64,000 nt of DNA from RFPW01 sp040401595 (GCA_040401595.1 JBBAOE010000014.1:37967-101966); one strand, 5' to 3'. Positions 9,103 through 17,390 are shown, numbered from the stretch's first letter. The notes: generated by a model not told the origin, from the sequence alone. Translations and numbers: made by a program.

Positions 9103-10083
9103 ATGGATCGGAGACAAATCATTGCGTGGATGGCCGCCACCGCGGCAGCCAATCTTGCAAACCCCGCGTGGGCTCAAAGCGGCGTTAGTAAACAAGCCCG
9201 GTTTATCGTTGGATTTCCAGCGGGTGGCGTTGTGGATTTTGCGATCCGGACGACGGCTGATGCACTGTCGGCCAATGGCCAACCCCTGTCGATCATCGAA
9301 AATCGGGCTGGAGCCTCTGGCAACATTGCCCTGGAGTTCGTAGCCCGCCAGAGCCCTGAATCCCATCAATTTGCGGTGCTGTCGAATTCAGTGCTGACCA
9401 CAAACCCATTTGTGCCACAGCTTTCGTCCAAAGCTGTGGACGCATTCAAGGACTTGGTTCCGGTCGCTGCGATCGCCGACATGGTGTTGCTTCTTGCCGT
9501 CACACCCCAACTTGGGGTCACCACTCTCGAACAGTTCCTGGCCAAGGCCCGCGAACCCGGCCAGCGACTTCGGGTTGGACTGGCCGGCACCGGGACGCCC
9601 CACCACCTGTCTGCCCTGCTGCTGGAACGCTCAGCCAATCTGGATCTGACCATGGTTCCCTACAAGGGCGGCCCGCCCATGATTGCGGACGCCGCAGGCG
9701 GACATCTGGATGCGGTGTTCACCACCATCCCCGTGGGCGGTCCGATGGTTGCGAGCGGAAAACTGCGCTGGATCGCCGTCGTGCAGCCCAACACCTTGAA
9801 AAACCTCCCCGGCGTTCCCTCACTCGTGGACGTGTTCAAAGGTCAATCCATCCCGTCCTGGATCGCTGTCTGGGCGCCTGCCTCGATGGCACCCGAAACC
9901 CTCGATTCGATGAATGCCCTGCTCAACGCCGCCATCAACAGTCCGGCGACTGCAGCCAAGCTGCGCAATAATGGCCTCGAGCCTCTCAACCTGAGCCGCG
10001 CCGAGATGACCAGACGTCTAAACGACGAGGCCAGATTCATGAAAGACTTTCTGGGCAAAATCAAACTCGACTTTCAGACCTGA
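9103..10083 (+). CDS. Bug/TctC-family periplasmic solute receptor
   Basis: A 326-residue receptor with a signal peptide (basic MDRRQ, hydrophobic core, cleavage after NPAWA). Recognisable family segments are FPAGGVVDFA, ENRAGASGNIALE and MVPYKGGPPMI. GAGGA eight bases before the ATG at 9103 fixes the start; the open frame upstream (to 8983) is not needed. It leads the group receptor / RraA-like aldolase / amidohydrolase, so its ligand is probably the compound those enzymes degrade. No TctAB genes are near. Confidence 0.88.
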   Translation: MDRRQIIAWMAATAAANLANPAWAQSGVSKQARFIVGFPAGGVVDFAIRTTADALSANGQPLSIIENRAGASGNIALEFVARQSPESHQFAVLSNSVLTTNPFVPQLSSKAVDAFKDLVPVAAIADMVLLLAVTPQLGVTTLEQFLAKAREPGQRLRVGLAGTGTPHHLSALLLERSANLDLTMVPYKGGPPMIADAAGGHLDAVFTTIPVGGPMVASGKLRWIAVVQPNTLKNLPGVPSLVDVFKGQSIPSWIAVWAPASMAPETLDSMNALLNAAINSPATAAKLRNNGLEPLNLSRAEMTRRLNDEARFMKDFLGKIKLDFQT

Positions 10084-10137
10084 TTCCCCTGCAATGACGT
10101 TGCTGAAAACGCTCTTCGAACCACAAAAACCCAAAGG

Positions 10138-10818
10138 ATGTCCATGCTCGGTCTTCAAATTCTGAAGCGTCGCCAGGCCGTCAGCCTTGAGCTCGCAAAA
10201 CAGTTCCTCGACATTCCGGTGTCCAATGTCAGCGATTGCATGTCGCGGATGTTCTCCGGCGGCGCACGCCTGCGCCCCATGCATCAGGGCAATGCCATGG
10301 CAGGCCCCGCCATGACGGTTCGTGTGCGCCCCGGTGACAACCTGATGATTCACAAGGCCCTGAGCCTGATTACGCCGGGCGACGTCATTGTGGTCGATGG
10401 CGGAGGCGATCTCACCAATGCCCTGATCGGCGAAATCATGTCCACCATCGCCCAATCGAGGGGCGCCGCGGGGATCGTCATTAACGGCGCCATTCGAGAC
10501 GCGCGGGCACTGCGCGAGGGGACTTTCCCGGTCTTTGCCGCCGGCGTCACCCACCGGGGCCCTTACAAGGACGGTCCTGGCGAAATCAACACGACCATCG
10601 CGATCGACGGCATGGTGATTCAACCGGGCGATCTCATCATCGGCGATGACGACGGCATCCTCTGCCTGCCTTACGATCAGGCGGAAGCGTTGTTAGCTGC
10701 TGCCCGAGCAAAAGCCGCTGTGGAAGCCCAAATGATGGCTGCAATTGCAGCGGGCACTTACAGCGCGGCGTGGATTGATGAAACCCTGACGCGACTGAAA
10801 TGCCCAACCGAATTCTGA
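10138..10818 (+). CDS. RraA-family aldolase/decarboxylase
   Basis: A 226-residue protein of the RraA / HMG-CHA aldolase fold. The family's catalytic arginine-aspartate pair is R120-D121 in GAIRDAR, and the C-terminal DDDGI.CLP segment is also typical. Members cleave 4-hydroxy-4-methyl- or 4-carboxy-4-hydroxy-2-oxo acids, or decarboxylate oxaloacetate; the original RraA regulators of RNase E lack parts of this site. AAGGA precedes two close ATGs (10138 and 10144); the second has the better spacing. It follows the Bug receptor by 54 bases. A role in a ring-cleavage or keto-acid pathway is inferred. Confidence 0.85.
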   Translation: MSMLGLQILKRRQAVSLELAKQFLDIPVSNVSDCMSRMFSGGARLRPMHQGNAMAGPAMTVRVRPGDNLMIHKALSLITPGDVIVVDGGGDLTNALIGEIMSTIAQSRGAAGIVINGAIRDARALREGTFPVFAAGVTHRGPYKDGPGEINTTIAIDGMVIQPGDLIIGDDDGILCLPYDQAEALLAAARAKAAVEAQMMAAIAAGTYSAAWIDETLTRLKCPTEF

Positions 10819-10821
10819 GAA

Positions 10822-11115
10822 TCAGACGCCCTCGATAATCCGCAGGTCGCGCACCACCGAATTGGTGCCCAGCGCGACCAGCGCCTCCTGGTAGCCTGGA
10901 CTGGCGTAGGCTGCTAGCGCAGCGTCAACTGATTCAAATTCGACCAGGACGGTGCGCTGCGCAATCCCTGCCTCCTTCACAGCGGCGGGCATTCCGCGGG
11001 CGAGAAATTTACCCCCTCCCGAAGTGATGGCTGGCAGCGCGAGCTTGGCATACGCAGCCAGCGCGTCGGCATCATGAATGGTGTGATAGGCGCTGATCCA
11101 GTAGGCTTTGGACAT
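10822..11115 (-). CDS. DUF1330 family protein
   Basis: A 97-residue ferredoxin-like (dimeric alpha-beta barrel) protein of PF07045, recognised by MSKAYWISAYHTIHDADALAAY and the central R-x-V-L-V-E-F. Function of the family is not established; a small-molecule enzyme role is likely. The ATG at 11115 has GAGAG upstream. It is inserted in the opposite direction between the RraA-like and the amidohydrolase genes, its stop only three bases from that of the RraA gene. Confidence 0.85.
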   Translation of the reverse strand: MSKAYWISAYHTIHDADALAAYAKLALPAITSGGGKFLARGMPAAVKEAGIAQRTVLVEFESVDAALAAYASPGYQEALVALGTNSVVRDLRIIEGV

Positions 11116-11263
11116 GAAGATACTCTCTCGTTTGTGATTTCACTCTAAGGCCCAAGGGTATTGAATACCCGCGCTTGAGCCCGGTTAAACCGAACATGCC
11201 GGAAACCAAGCATGCCGGATTGCCAGTAAAGCATATTGCACCCAACTCGATCAGGATGACCTT

Positions 11264-12460
11264 ATGAAGACTGCAATTGTGAATCTCGGCCGCATCCTGT
11301 CGGGGGAATGGCGCGACCCCTTTGTCGAAGGCGACTCAATTCTGATGGAGCACGGAAAAATCCAGCAGGTCGGTGTCGTCGCCGATGCCGAACTTGCGCA
11401 GTGCGACGTCGTGATCGACGCTGACCGCGCCACCGCGATTCCAGGTCTGATTGATTCCCAGGTTCACAACACCTTTGGCGACTACACCCCACGTCAGAAA
11501 ACAGTCGGCTTCTTGGAAAGCTACGTCCACGGCGGGGTCACGACAGCGATCAGCGCGTCGGAAGTCCACGTACCCGGGCGGCCTAAAGACCCGGCCGGGG
11601 TCAAAGCCCTGGCAGTCGCTGCAATGAAGTGCTTTGAGCACTACCGCCCGGGCGGCATGCGGGTTTGGGCAGGAGCCGTCATTCTCGAACCCGGCCTGGT
11701 GGAGCGCGATTTTGAAGAAATCGCGGCACAGGGCGTCTGGCTCGCCAAGGCCGGATTTGGCGGCGTGAAAACCCCGTTTGACTATGCCCCAATGATTGGA
11801 TGGGCCAAAAAACATGGCATGACGACGCTCGTGCATACCGGAGGCTCTTCGATCCCGGGCTCCTCCGGGATTTGGGCCGACCACCTGATTGCGATGCAGG
11901 CCGACGTGTCCTTTCACACCAATGGTGGGCCGGTGGCAATGCCCGATGAGGACTATCCTCGACTGGTCAACGAGTCCTCGATGGCGCTGCAAGTGTGTAC
12001 GGCCGGAAACTTGCGCACGACCTTGCTGCTCGGTCACCTGATTCGCCAGGCCAACCAGTTCGACCGATTTCTGATTGCGACCGATACCCCGACCGGCTCC
12101 GGGATCATGCCCTTGGGAATGATGTACACCATCACCCATCTAGCCAGCCTGGGCAGTATGGCCCCGGAAATCGCCATCGCTGCGGCGACCGGAAATAACG
12201 CGCGTGTCTACCGGCGAAATTCCGGTTTTCTCCAGGTCGGCAAAGATGCTGATGTCGTCCTGATCGATGCCTGCGTCGGAGGATCGAAAAATGACGCGTT
12301 GAGTGCGCTTGAAAATGGCGATATCGCTGCAGTGGCCGCTGTGATTACCGATGGGGTACCCCGATTTGTCGGTCGCAGCCGAAACACACCTGCCGCCATG
12401 AAAACGGTTCGGGTCATTCAAAACCGGGTGCCTCAGGACTATGGCGGCGCCGCGCACTGA
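11264..12460 (+). CDS. enamidase-like amidohydrolase
   Basis: A 398-residue metal-dependent amidohydrolase. Long segments (DYTPRQKT, HGGVTTAIS, GRPKDPAG, HTGGSSIPGSS, TPTGSGIMPLGM, RNTPAAMK) match, from memory, the enamidase of nicotinate fermentation (Eubacterium barkeri), which hydrolyses a cyclic enamide. Expected metal ligands H68, H191, H218 and D274 are present, but the first histidine of the H-x-H motif is glutamine (Q66 in GLIDSQVH). It lies in a group with a Bug receptor, an RraA-like aldolase and an amino-acid-synthesis protein, so hydrolysis of a cyclic amide in a catabolic route is the likely role. Confidence 0.82.
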   Translation: MKTAIVNLGRILSGEWRDPFVEGDSILMEHGKIQQVGVVADAELAQCDVVIDADRATAIPGLIDSQVHNTFGDYTPRQKTVGFLESYVHGGVTTAISASEVHVPGRPKDPAGVKALAVAAMKCFEHYRPGGMRVWAGAVILEPGLVERDFEEIAAQGVWLAKAGFGGVKTPFDYAPMIGWAKKHGMTTLVHTGGSSIPGSSGIWADHLIAMQADVSFHTNGGPVAMPDEDYPRLVNESSMALQVCTAGNLRTTLLLGHLIRQANQFDRFLIATDTPTGSGIMPLGMMYTITHLASLGSMAPEIAIAAATGNNARVYRRNSGFLQVGKDADVVLIDACVGGSKNDALSALENGDIAAVAAVITDGVPRFVGRSRNTPAAMKTVRVIQNRVPQDYGGAAH

Positions 12461-12533
12461 TACATCCCCCCGCGCACCGACACCCAACGCCAACCTCCCG
12501 TCCCAATCGATTCGCACAATTCCCTGTCATCCC

Positions 12534-12594
12534 GACCCTGATCCTGACCCTGACCCTGATCCCGATCCCCCATTGACCCATTGACCCATTGACC
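12534..12594. repeat. tandem repeats abutting the next start codon
   Basis: Six hexamers of the form GA(C/T)CC(T/C) occupy 12534-12569, directly followed by three copies of the octamer CATTGACC at 12571-12594, ending at the ATG at 12596. The repeats take the place where a Shine-Dalgarno would be expected. Confidence 0.9.
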
Positions 12595-12595
12595 C

Positions 12596-13201
12596 ATGCC
12601 CAACGCTGCGAAACCGCCCTTCTCTATCCGCCGCTGGTACACCTATGAAGAAGAAACTCTAGCGACCGAAATTCATCATCCAGCCGATGGCAATCCTGTG
12701 CGCAAAATCGTGGTGGGTGCCTGCATCCACAATCCGTTCGCCCATGGCGAATTCGCACCGGACCTGAGCGAGATCGTCGAGCAATCGCCCGCATTGGGGC
12801 AGGCATTTGGAGAACGCCTCCTCAAGGCGCTCGGTGGCGATTCGCATTCGAGCGTTGGCAAAGCCTGTCTGGTCGGACTCAACGGCGAATACGAACATGG
12901 CAACGCCTTTCTGACGGCGGCATTTGCCAATCCCCTGCGCGACGTCCTGGGTGGCGGAAAAGCCTGGATCCCGTCGACCGGCAAGCGCGGCGGACCAATG
13001 ACACCGATCGACATCCCGCTCGCACACAAGCATGCGCTCTACGTCCGCTCGCACTACGACACCGTGACCGTTGCCTTCCCGGACGGTCCGAACCCCGACG
13101 AAGTCCTGGTTCTGATGGCGGTTGCGACCCGGGGTCGTTTACATGCGCGTCTGGGTGGACTGAACGCGGCCGATATCAAAGCGAACGACGGGCTCTACTA
13201 A
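12596..13201 (+). CDS. amino-acid-synthesis family protein (PF06684)
   Basis: A 201-residue protein with the family's N-terminal IRRWYTYEEET and the segments GKACLVGLNGEYEHGNAFLT and KRGGPMTPIDIPLAHK. The family is often found beside Bug receptors and amidohydrolase or peptidase genes but its reaction is not established. The start at 12596 follows an in-frame stop at 12590-12592 and has no visible ribosome site because the upstream stretch is made of short tandem repeats. It lies 135 bases downstream of the enamidase-like gene in the same direction and is probably part of that group. Confidence 0.8.
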   Translation: MPNAAKPPFSIRRWYTYEEETLATEIHHPADGNPVRKIVVGACIHNPFAHGEFAPDLSEIVEQSPALGQAFGERLLKALGGDSHSSVGKACLVGLNGEYEHGNAFLTAAFANPLRDVLGGGKAWIPSTGKRGGPMTPIDIPLAHKHALYVRSHYDTVTVAFPDGPNPDEVLVLMAVATRGRLHARLGGLNAADIKANDGLY

Positions 13202-13311
13202 CACTCCGTTACAACTCTTTCTGGGTCGAGACGCTGCACCGGTAAACGCCGGGCCCAGTGGCCGCGTTCAAGGGTCAGGAGCAACGTGTTCCTGACGACC
13301 TGAGAACCCAA

Positions 13312-13824
13312 ATGAAACCGAAAACCCTATGGATTGCCGCTTCTTGCCTTGCAATGCTCGCGATGACTCAGTCCGCACGAGCCTGGGGCGACCGTGAACA
13401 AGCAGCCCTCGCAGGCGCGGTCGTCGGCGGATTGATTGCGTCCCAAACGGTCAACGCCGGTATCGTTGGGTATCCAGCGCCGGTTGGTGCCCCGGTCTAC
13501 TTGCGGAGCCCGGGCGTTAGCTACGCCATGACACCTGGATTCGTTACAGGCCCCGTTTACGCGCCAGCGCCGGCCTACTACGGCGCCCCCACACCCATCT
13601 ACCGGGCACCAGTCTATGTTGCTGCCCCAACCGTTGGCCTGTATGGCCCAGGCTGGCGTTCTCCCATACCCCCGATCGTGCAATATCGCCCCTTACCAAC
13701 CTATGCACCAGGGTATGCACCAGGGTCTGGAACAGCGTATCGCGAGCACGGTTACCGGGGCGAACATGGAGGTGGCTGGGAGCATGACCGTCATGGCGGG
13801 CATGGCCGCCATCGCGGCTGGTGA
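13312..13824 (+). CDS. small secreted Pro/Tyr/Gly-rich protein with His-rich tail
   Basis: A 170-residue protein that I cannot place in a named family. Residues 1-24 form a signal peptide (cleavage after SARA), 31-45 (AALAGAVVGGLIASQ) is a glycine-rich hydrophobic segment of the kind seen in small outer-membrane-associated proteins, and 60-135 is rich in Pro, Tyr and Ala with YAPGYAPG repeats. The last 28 residues are His/Gly/Arg-rich (seven His), suggesting metal binding. The ATG at 13312 is preferred to an upstream GTG (13258) because the signal peptide begins there. It is monocistronic. Confidence 0.65.
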   Translation: MKPKTLWIAASCLAMLAMTQSARAWGDREQAALAGAVVGGLIASQTVNAGIVGYPAPVGAPVYLRSPGVSYAMTPGFVTGPVYAPAPAYYGAPTPIYRAPVYVAAPTVGLYGPGWRSPIPPIVQYRPLPTYAPGYAPGSGTAYREHGYRGEHGGGWEHDRHGGHGRHRGW

Positions 13825-13862
13825 TTCAAGGGTCGAGCAAACCCGCTCAGGACGGGATCGGA

Positions 13863-14456
13863 TCAGCTCGCGAGCGCCTGCACCGAACGCAGTCGTTTGA
13901 CGGGATCCCGTTCCGCCAGGAGGTCGACTTTCTGCTCGACCGACAATGTCAGCAATTCAGCCCACCGATTGGCGACCCAACCGCACTCATCAAGGCGGTA
14001 GGGGGGCGTCATCGGCAGGCGATCTTCAAAACCCTTGGACTGCGCCCTCGAAATCCACTGCCCCAGACGGTCACTCATGATCTGAGTCTCCTGTGGGATG
14101 GAAACCACCGGGTCTGCCTCGACCTCGGTAACCTCTGCATGCCAGACACCATAAGGTCCAGGTTCGATTCCCTCGAGACGAAACCGCATTCCCCCGCGGC
14201 AGCGCACGCGTCGTAAGGCTGGCAACACCGTCACCACTTCGGTGACATGCGCAGAACATCCCCATGGAAACACTTTCGGCGTCTGTCCGGGTTGTTGGAC
14301 CTCCCCGCCCTCGGCCAACCAGACGATGCCGAAGGGACTGTGATCCTGGTAGCAGCGCCGGATGAGATCAAGGTAGCGCACTTCGAAAATCTGAAGATGC
14401 AGCATTCCATCGGGAAAGAGACCGTGAGTGAGCGGAAAGAGCGGGAGGCGGCTCAC
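13863..14456 (-). CDS. LON substrate-binding-domain protein (PF02190)
   Basis: A 197-residue cytoplasmic protein consisting only of the N-terminal-type domain of Lon protease, without ATPase or protease. The N-terminal RLPLFPLTHGLFPDGMLHLQ matches the domain's signature. The best start is a GTG at 14456 whose last bases overlap the TGA of the upstream oxidase gene (GTGA); starting there leaves exactly the expected N-terminus, while an upstream start at 14504 would add 16 unrelated residues. The overlap implies translational coupling to the oxidase. Function of these stand-alone proteins is unknown. Confidence 0.85.
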   Translation of the reverse strand: MSRLPLFPLTHGLFPDGMLHLQIFEVRYLDLIRRCYQDHSPFGIVWLAEGGEVQQPGQTPKVFPWGCSAHVTEVVTVLPALRRVRCRGGMRFRLEGIEPGPYGVWHAEVTEVEADPVVSIPQETQIMSDRLGQWISRAQSKGFEDRLPMTPPYRLDECGWVANRWAELLTLSVEQKVDLLAERDPVKRLRSVQALAS

Positions 14457-15589
14457 GGCAGAAGGATGCTCCGATCGACGGTTCCGATCCTGCGATGACC
14501 GCAAAACGCCATGGTGAGATCGAGCTCCTTATGAATGATCTCGAGCGCCTTGGTCACGCCCGCTTCGCCCATCGCACCGAGGCCGTAGAGAAACGCACGG
14601 CCGATGTAGGTGCCCCGCGCGCCGAGCGCCCAGGCTTTCAGGACATCCTGTCCGCTGCGGATCCCACCATCCATGTGCACTTCAATCTGCTGACCCACTT
14701 CGGCCACGATCGCCGGTAAGGCCTCGATACTGCTCTGCGCGCCATCGAGCTGGCGGCCACCATGGTTACTCACAATCAGTGCGTCCGCGCCGGACTCAAC
14801 CGCCAGCCGGGCGTCCTCGGGGTCCTGAATCCCTTTCAGAATGAGTTTTCCACCCCACCGCTTTTTGATCCATTCAACATCACCCCAATTCAGACGGGGG
14901 TCAAATTGCTGTGCTGTCCAGGCGGCCAGATTGGCCATATCGCTTACGCCCTGAACGTGTCCGACAATGTTGCCGAATTGGTATCGCCGTGTCCCCAGCA
15001 TGCCCAGGCACCAACGCGGCTTAGTCATCAGATTCAGGATATTGACCAGCGTTGGCTTGGGTGGCGCGGAGAGCCCGTTCTTCAGGTCCTTGTGGCGCTG
15101 GCCGAGAATCTGCAGATCGAGGGTCAGCACCAGTGCGTCACACCCCGCGTTGCGAGCCCGCTCAATCAGCCGTTCAATGAAGCCCCGGTCGCGCATGACG
15201 TAGAGTTGAAACCAGAACGGTTGGGTGGTGTGGGCTGCGACATCCTCGATCGAGCAGATGCTCATGGTGCTGAGCGTGAACCGGATACCGAATTTCTCTG
15301 CAGCCCGAGCCGCGAGAATCTCACCATCAGCATGCTGCATGCCAGTCAGACCGGTTGGCGCGATGGCCACGGGCATCTTGACCGGGACACCGAGCATCGT
15401 GGCTTCGGTGCTGCGCCCATCCATATCCACAGCCACCCGCTGGCGCAGCCGCATTTTCTGAAAATCGCTCGAATTGGCCCGGTAAGTACTCTCGGTCCAG
15501 CTGCCGCTGTCCGCATAGTCGTAAAACATCCGAGGAACGCGTTGCTTGGCGAGAACGCGAAGGTCTTCAATCGTGGTGATGGTCGTCAT
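14453..15589 (-). CDS. FMN-dependent alpha-hydroxy-acid oxidase/dehydrogenase
   Basis: A 378-residue protein of the glycolate oxidase / L-lactate dehydrogenase (LldD) family. Visible active-site elements are YDYADSGSW (23-31), the substrate-binding R165 in LGQRHKDL, the FMN-binding K252, and the catalytic H276 with R279 in SNHGGRQLDG. It would oxidise L-lactate, mandelate or a similar 2-hydroxy acid to the keto acid, passing electrons to quinone or oxygen. It is translationally coupled to the LON-domain gene. Its 5' side is close to an assembly gap, so upstream regulation cannot be judged. L-lactate is the commonest substrate but is not proven here. Confidence 0.88.
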   Translation of the reverse strand: MTTITTIEDLRVLAKQRVPRMFYDYADSGSWTESTYRANSSDFQKMRLRQRVAVDMDGRSTEATMLGVPVKMPVAIAPTGLTGMQHADGEILAARAAEKFGIRFTLSTMSICSIEDVAAHTTQPFWFQLYVMRDRGFIERLIERARNAGCDALVLTLDLQILGQRHKDLKNGLSAPPKPTLVNILNLMTKPRWCLGMLGTRRYQFGNIVGHVQGVSDMANLAAWTAQQFDPRLNWGDVEWIKKRWGGKLILKGIQDPEDARLAVESGADALIVSNHGGRQLDGAQSSIEALPAIVAEVGQQIEVHMDGGIRSGQDVLKAWALGARGTYIGRAFLYGLGAMGEAGVTKALEIIHKELDLTMAFCGHRRIGTVDRSILLP

Positions 15590-15633
15590 AAAGTTTCGCC
15601 AGCCTTTCGCTGCGCATTCAGGTCAGTGGGGTT

Positions 15634-15783
15634 CAGGCGGTGGATCCAGTCGGTGGGTNNNNNNNNNNNNNNNNNNNNNNNNNNNNNNNNNNNNNNNNNN
15701 NNNNNNNNNNNNNNNNNNNNNNNNNNNNNNNNNNNNNNNNNNNNNNNNNNNNNNNNNNCAGGCGGTGGATCCAGTCGGTGGGT
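15634..15783. repeat. 25-bp direct repeat flanking a scaffold gap
   Basis: The same 25 bases occupy 15634-15658 and 15759-15783, immediately on either side of 100 N. Within the unit CGGTGGATCCA and CGGTGGGTCCA already form an imperfect shorter repeat, so the true locus may be a longer tandem array that broke the assembly, or the two contigs simply overlap here. Confidence 0.85.
15659..15758. other. assembly gap of 100 N
   Basis: Exactly 100 undetermined bases, the conventional length for a scaffold gap of unknown size. Open frames running through it are not meaningful. Confidence 0.99.
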
Positions 15784-15813
15784 CCAAATACTCCACGCTG
15801 ACCCGGTAATCCG

Positions 15814-16110
15814 TCAATGATTGGAATCCCGGGCACTTATATCCCACAGCGTACCTTGCCAATGCAGGATCTGACCGTGTGTGCCGCAAGCGTAACAAGT
15901 CCAGCCGATGGTGCCGTCCTGACGCGTTTCAGTATCGACTTGTTCTGCCTCGCACGCGAGGCATTCGGGACCGAGATGTTCGACCCGATGCAGATCCGAC
16001 TCGTGAGCGACCACGGCGGTCAGGAACTGGGCCATTCGGAGCGCATCCCCCGTGAGAGAGGACAGGCAACCTCGTTGATCCAGATAATCCCTTAAATCAA
16101 TCACCTGCAT
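15814..16110 (-). CDS. small zinc-ribbon-like protein, function unknown
   Basis: A protein of 98 residues from the ATG at 16110. Two cysteine pairs, C50-x-x-C53 and C72-x-x-C75, suggest a single zinc ribbon, and the C-terminal pattern W-x-C-x-x-C-G-x-x-G-x-I-x-x-W-x-G-T-x-W-D resembles a group of uncharacterised small proteins in soil bacteria. The open frame continues to an ATG at 16212 (132 residues), but those extra residues lie in the likely promoter of the divergent oxidoreductase gene. Its 3' end is 30 bases from the gap-side repeat. No partner gene is evident. Confidence 0.6.
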   Translation of the reverse strand: MQVIDLRDYLDQRGCLSSLTGDALRMAQFLTAVVAHESDLHRVEHLGPECLACEAEQVDTETRQDGTIGWTCYACGTHGQILHWQGTLWDISARDSNH

Positions 16111-16237
16111 GGCAGCGACCAACCCTAACGATCCCGACTCTGGATAGTCTAGGCCACCTCGGCGACAATAGGACGATTCATACTTGAGCCTTGCGGCGTG
16201 CATCGCATCCATCTGTTATTGAAACCTGCTGATCCCA

Positions 16238-17329
16238 ATGAAAAAACTGCTCACCCCGATGGCCCTGAACGGCCTGCAATTACCCAACCGCATCGCGATG
16301 GCTCCCCTGACGCGTTGCCGCGCCGACGCGAACGACGTCCCTCAGCCGATGTCGACCCTGTATTACACGCAACGCGCGAGTGCCGGTCTGATCATCACGG
16401 AAGCGACCAACATCTCGCCCAGTTCATGCGCGTTTGAGCGGGCGCCGGGGATCTACAGCCCGGCACAAGTGCAGGCCTGGCATCAGATCACCGACTCGGT
16501 GCACAAGGCCGGCGGTCGGATCTTCATGCAGCTCTGGCACTGCGGTCGGGTCGGCTCCGAAGCGATCCTGCATGGGAACGCACCGCTTTCGCCATCGGGC
16601 ATCAATGACGATCTGCACGAGCTCCAGGTCTACGGCCTAATGGCCAACGGTCGCTATGCGCAAATTGCTGCGACACCCTCGCGGGCGATGACGCTCGAAG
16701 AAATCCATCAGACCGTTGCCGACTATGGTCGGGCAACCGCCAACGCCCTGAAAGCAGGATGTGATGGCGTTGAGATTCATGCCGCCAACGGGTATCTGCT
16801 GCATCAATTCCTCTCGCCCACCATCAACCAGCGCACCGATGCCTATGGCGGTTCGCTCGAAGGGCGGCTGCGCTTGTTGCGTGAAGTCATTGAAGCGACC
16901 CTGGCCAACGCCACACCCGCGCAAGTGGGCATCCGCATTTCGCCATTTGCCCTTTACAACAACACCCGTGACCCCAATCCGGCAGAGACATTTTCCGCAG
17001 TGGCCAAAATGGTCCAAGCCTATGGCCTGGCCTACCTGCATCTGGGCGATACCAACGCCTGGGCCGGTTCGCCGGACATGCCCAAAATCCTCGAGATCGT
17101 CAAACCCCACTTCCATGGCTGCCTGATTGGTAACGGTGGGATCGAACCCGATGCGGCGGAAAAACTCGTGCAGGACGGTGCACTCGACATGGTGGCTTTT
17201 GGTCGTTCCTACATTTCAAACCCGGACCTGCCGGCACGCATTGCCAGCGATGGCCCCTACAACGAAACCCGTTATGTCGGTTGGTACGGCGGGAGTGAAG
17301 AGGGTTACACCGACTACCCGATGCTCTGA
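16238..17329 (+). CDS. Old Yellow Enzyme-type alkene reductase
   Basis: A 363-residue FMN- and NAD(P)H-dependent flavoenzyme that reduces activated C=C bonds, nitro groups or quinones (NemA-like). T25 in MAPLTRCRA and H101 in QLWHCGRV are flavin-environment residues; the substrate-binding pair is H181-x-x-N184. The segment QRTDAYGGSLEGR (198-210) and the C-terminal GxGGIEPDAAE / FGRSYISNPDLP are characteristic. It is followed by a hairpin and then by the convergent nucleoside operon, so it appears monocistronic. The physiological substrate is unknown. Confidence 0.92.
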   Translation: MKKLLTPMALNGLQLPNRIAMAPLTRCRADANDVPQPMSTLYYTQRASAGLIITEATNISPSSCAFERAPGIYSPAQVQAWHQITDSVHKAGGRIFMQLWHCGRVGSEAILHGNAPLSPSGINDDLHELQVYGLMANGRYAQIAATPSRAMTLEEIHQTVADYGRATANALKAGCDGVEIHAANGYLLHQFLSPTINQRTDAYGGSLEGRLRLLREVIEATLANATPAQVGIRISPFALYNNTRDPNPAETFSAVAKMVQAYGLAYLHLGDTNAWAGSPDMPKILEIVKPHFHGCLIGNGGIEPDAAEKLVQDGALDMVAFGRSYISNPDLPARIASDGPYNETRYVGWYGGSEEGYTDYPML

Positions 17330-17371
17330 AAGTGACACGTGGTGCAAAACCCGCATGAGTGCTGTTGACCA

Positions 17372-17390
17372 GACTGCCACCCTGGCGGTC
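17372..17390. terminator. hairpin between convergent genes
   Basis: GACTGCCA at 17372-17379 and TGGCGGTC at 17383-17390 form an eight-base-pair stem with one G-T wobble and a three-base CCC loop. It lies between the end of the alkene reductase gene and the end of deoA, where a bidirectional terminator would be expected. There is no T-run. Confidence 0.4.

Noticed and set aside
13863..14504. LON-domain protein starting at 14504 inside the oxidase gene
   Set aside because: The GTG at 14456 overlapping the oxidase stop gives exactly the conserved N-terminus.
14762..15820. 352-codon + strand frame running through the first N gap
   Set aside because: It is antisense to the FMN oxidase gene and includes 34 unknown residues from the gap.
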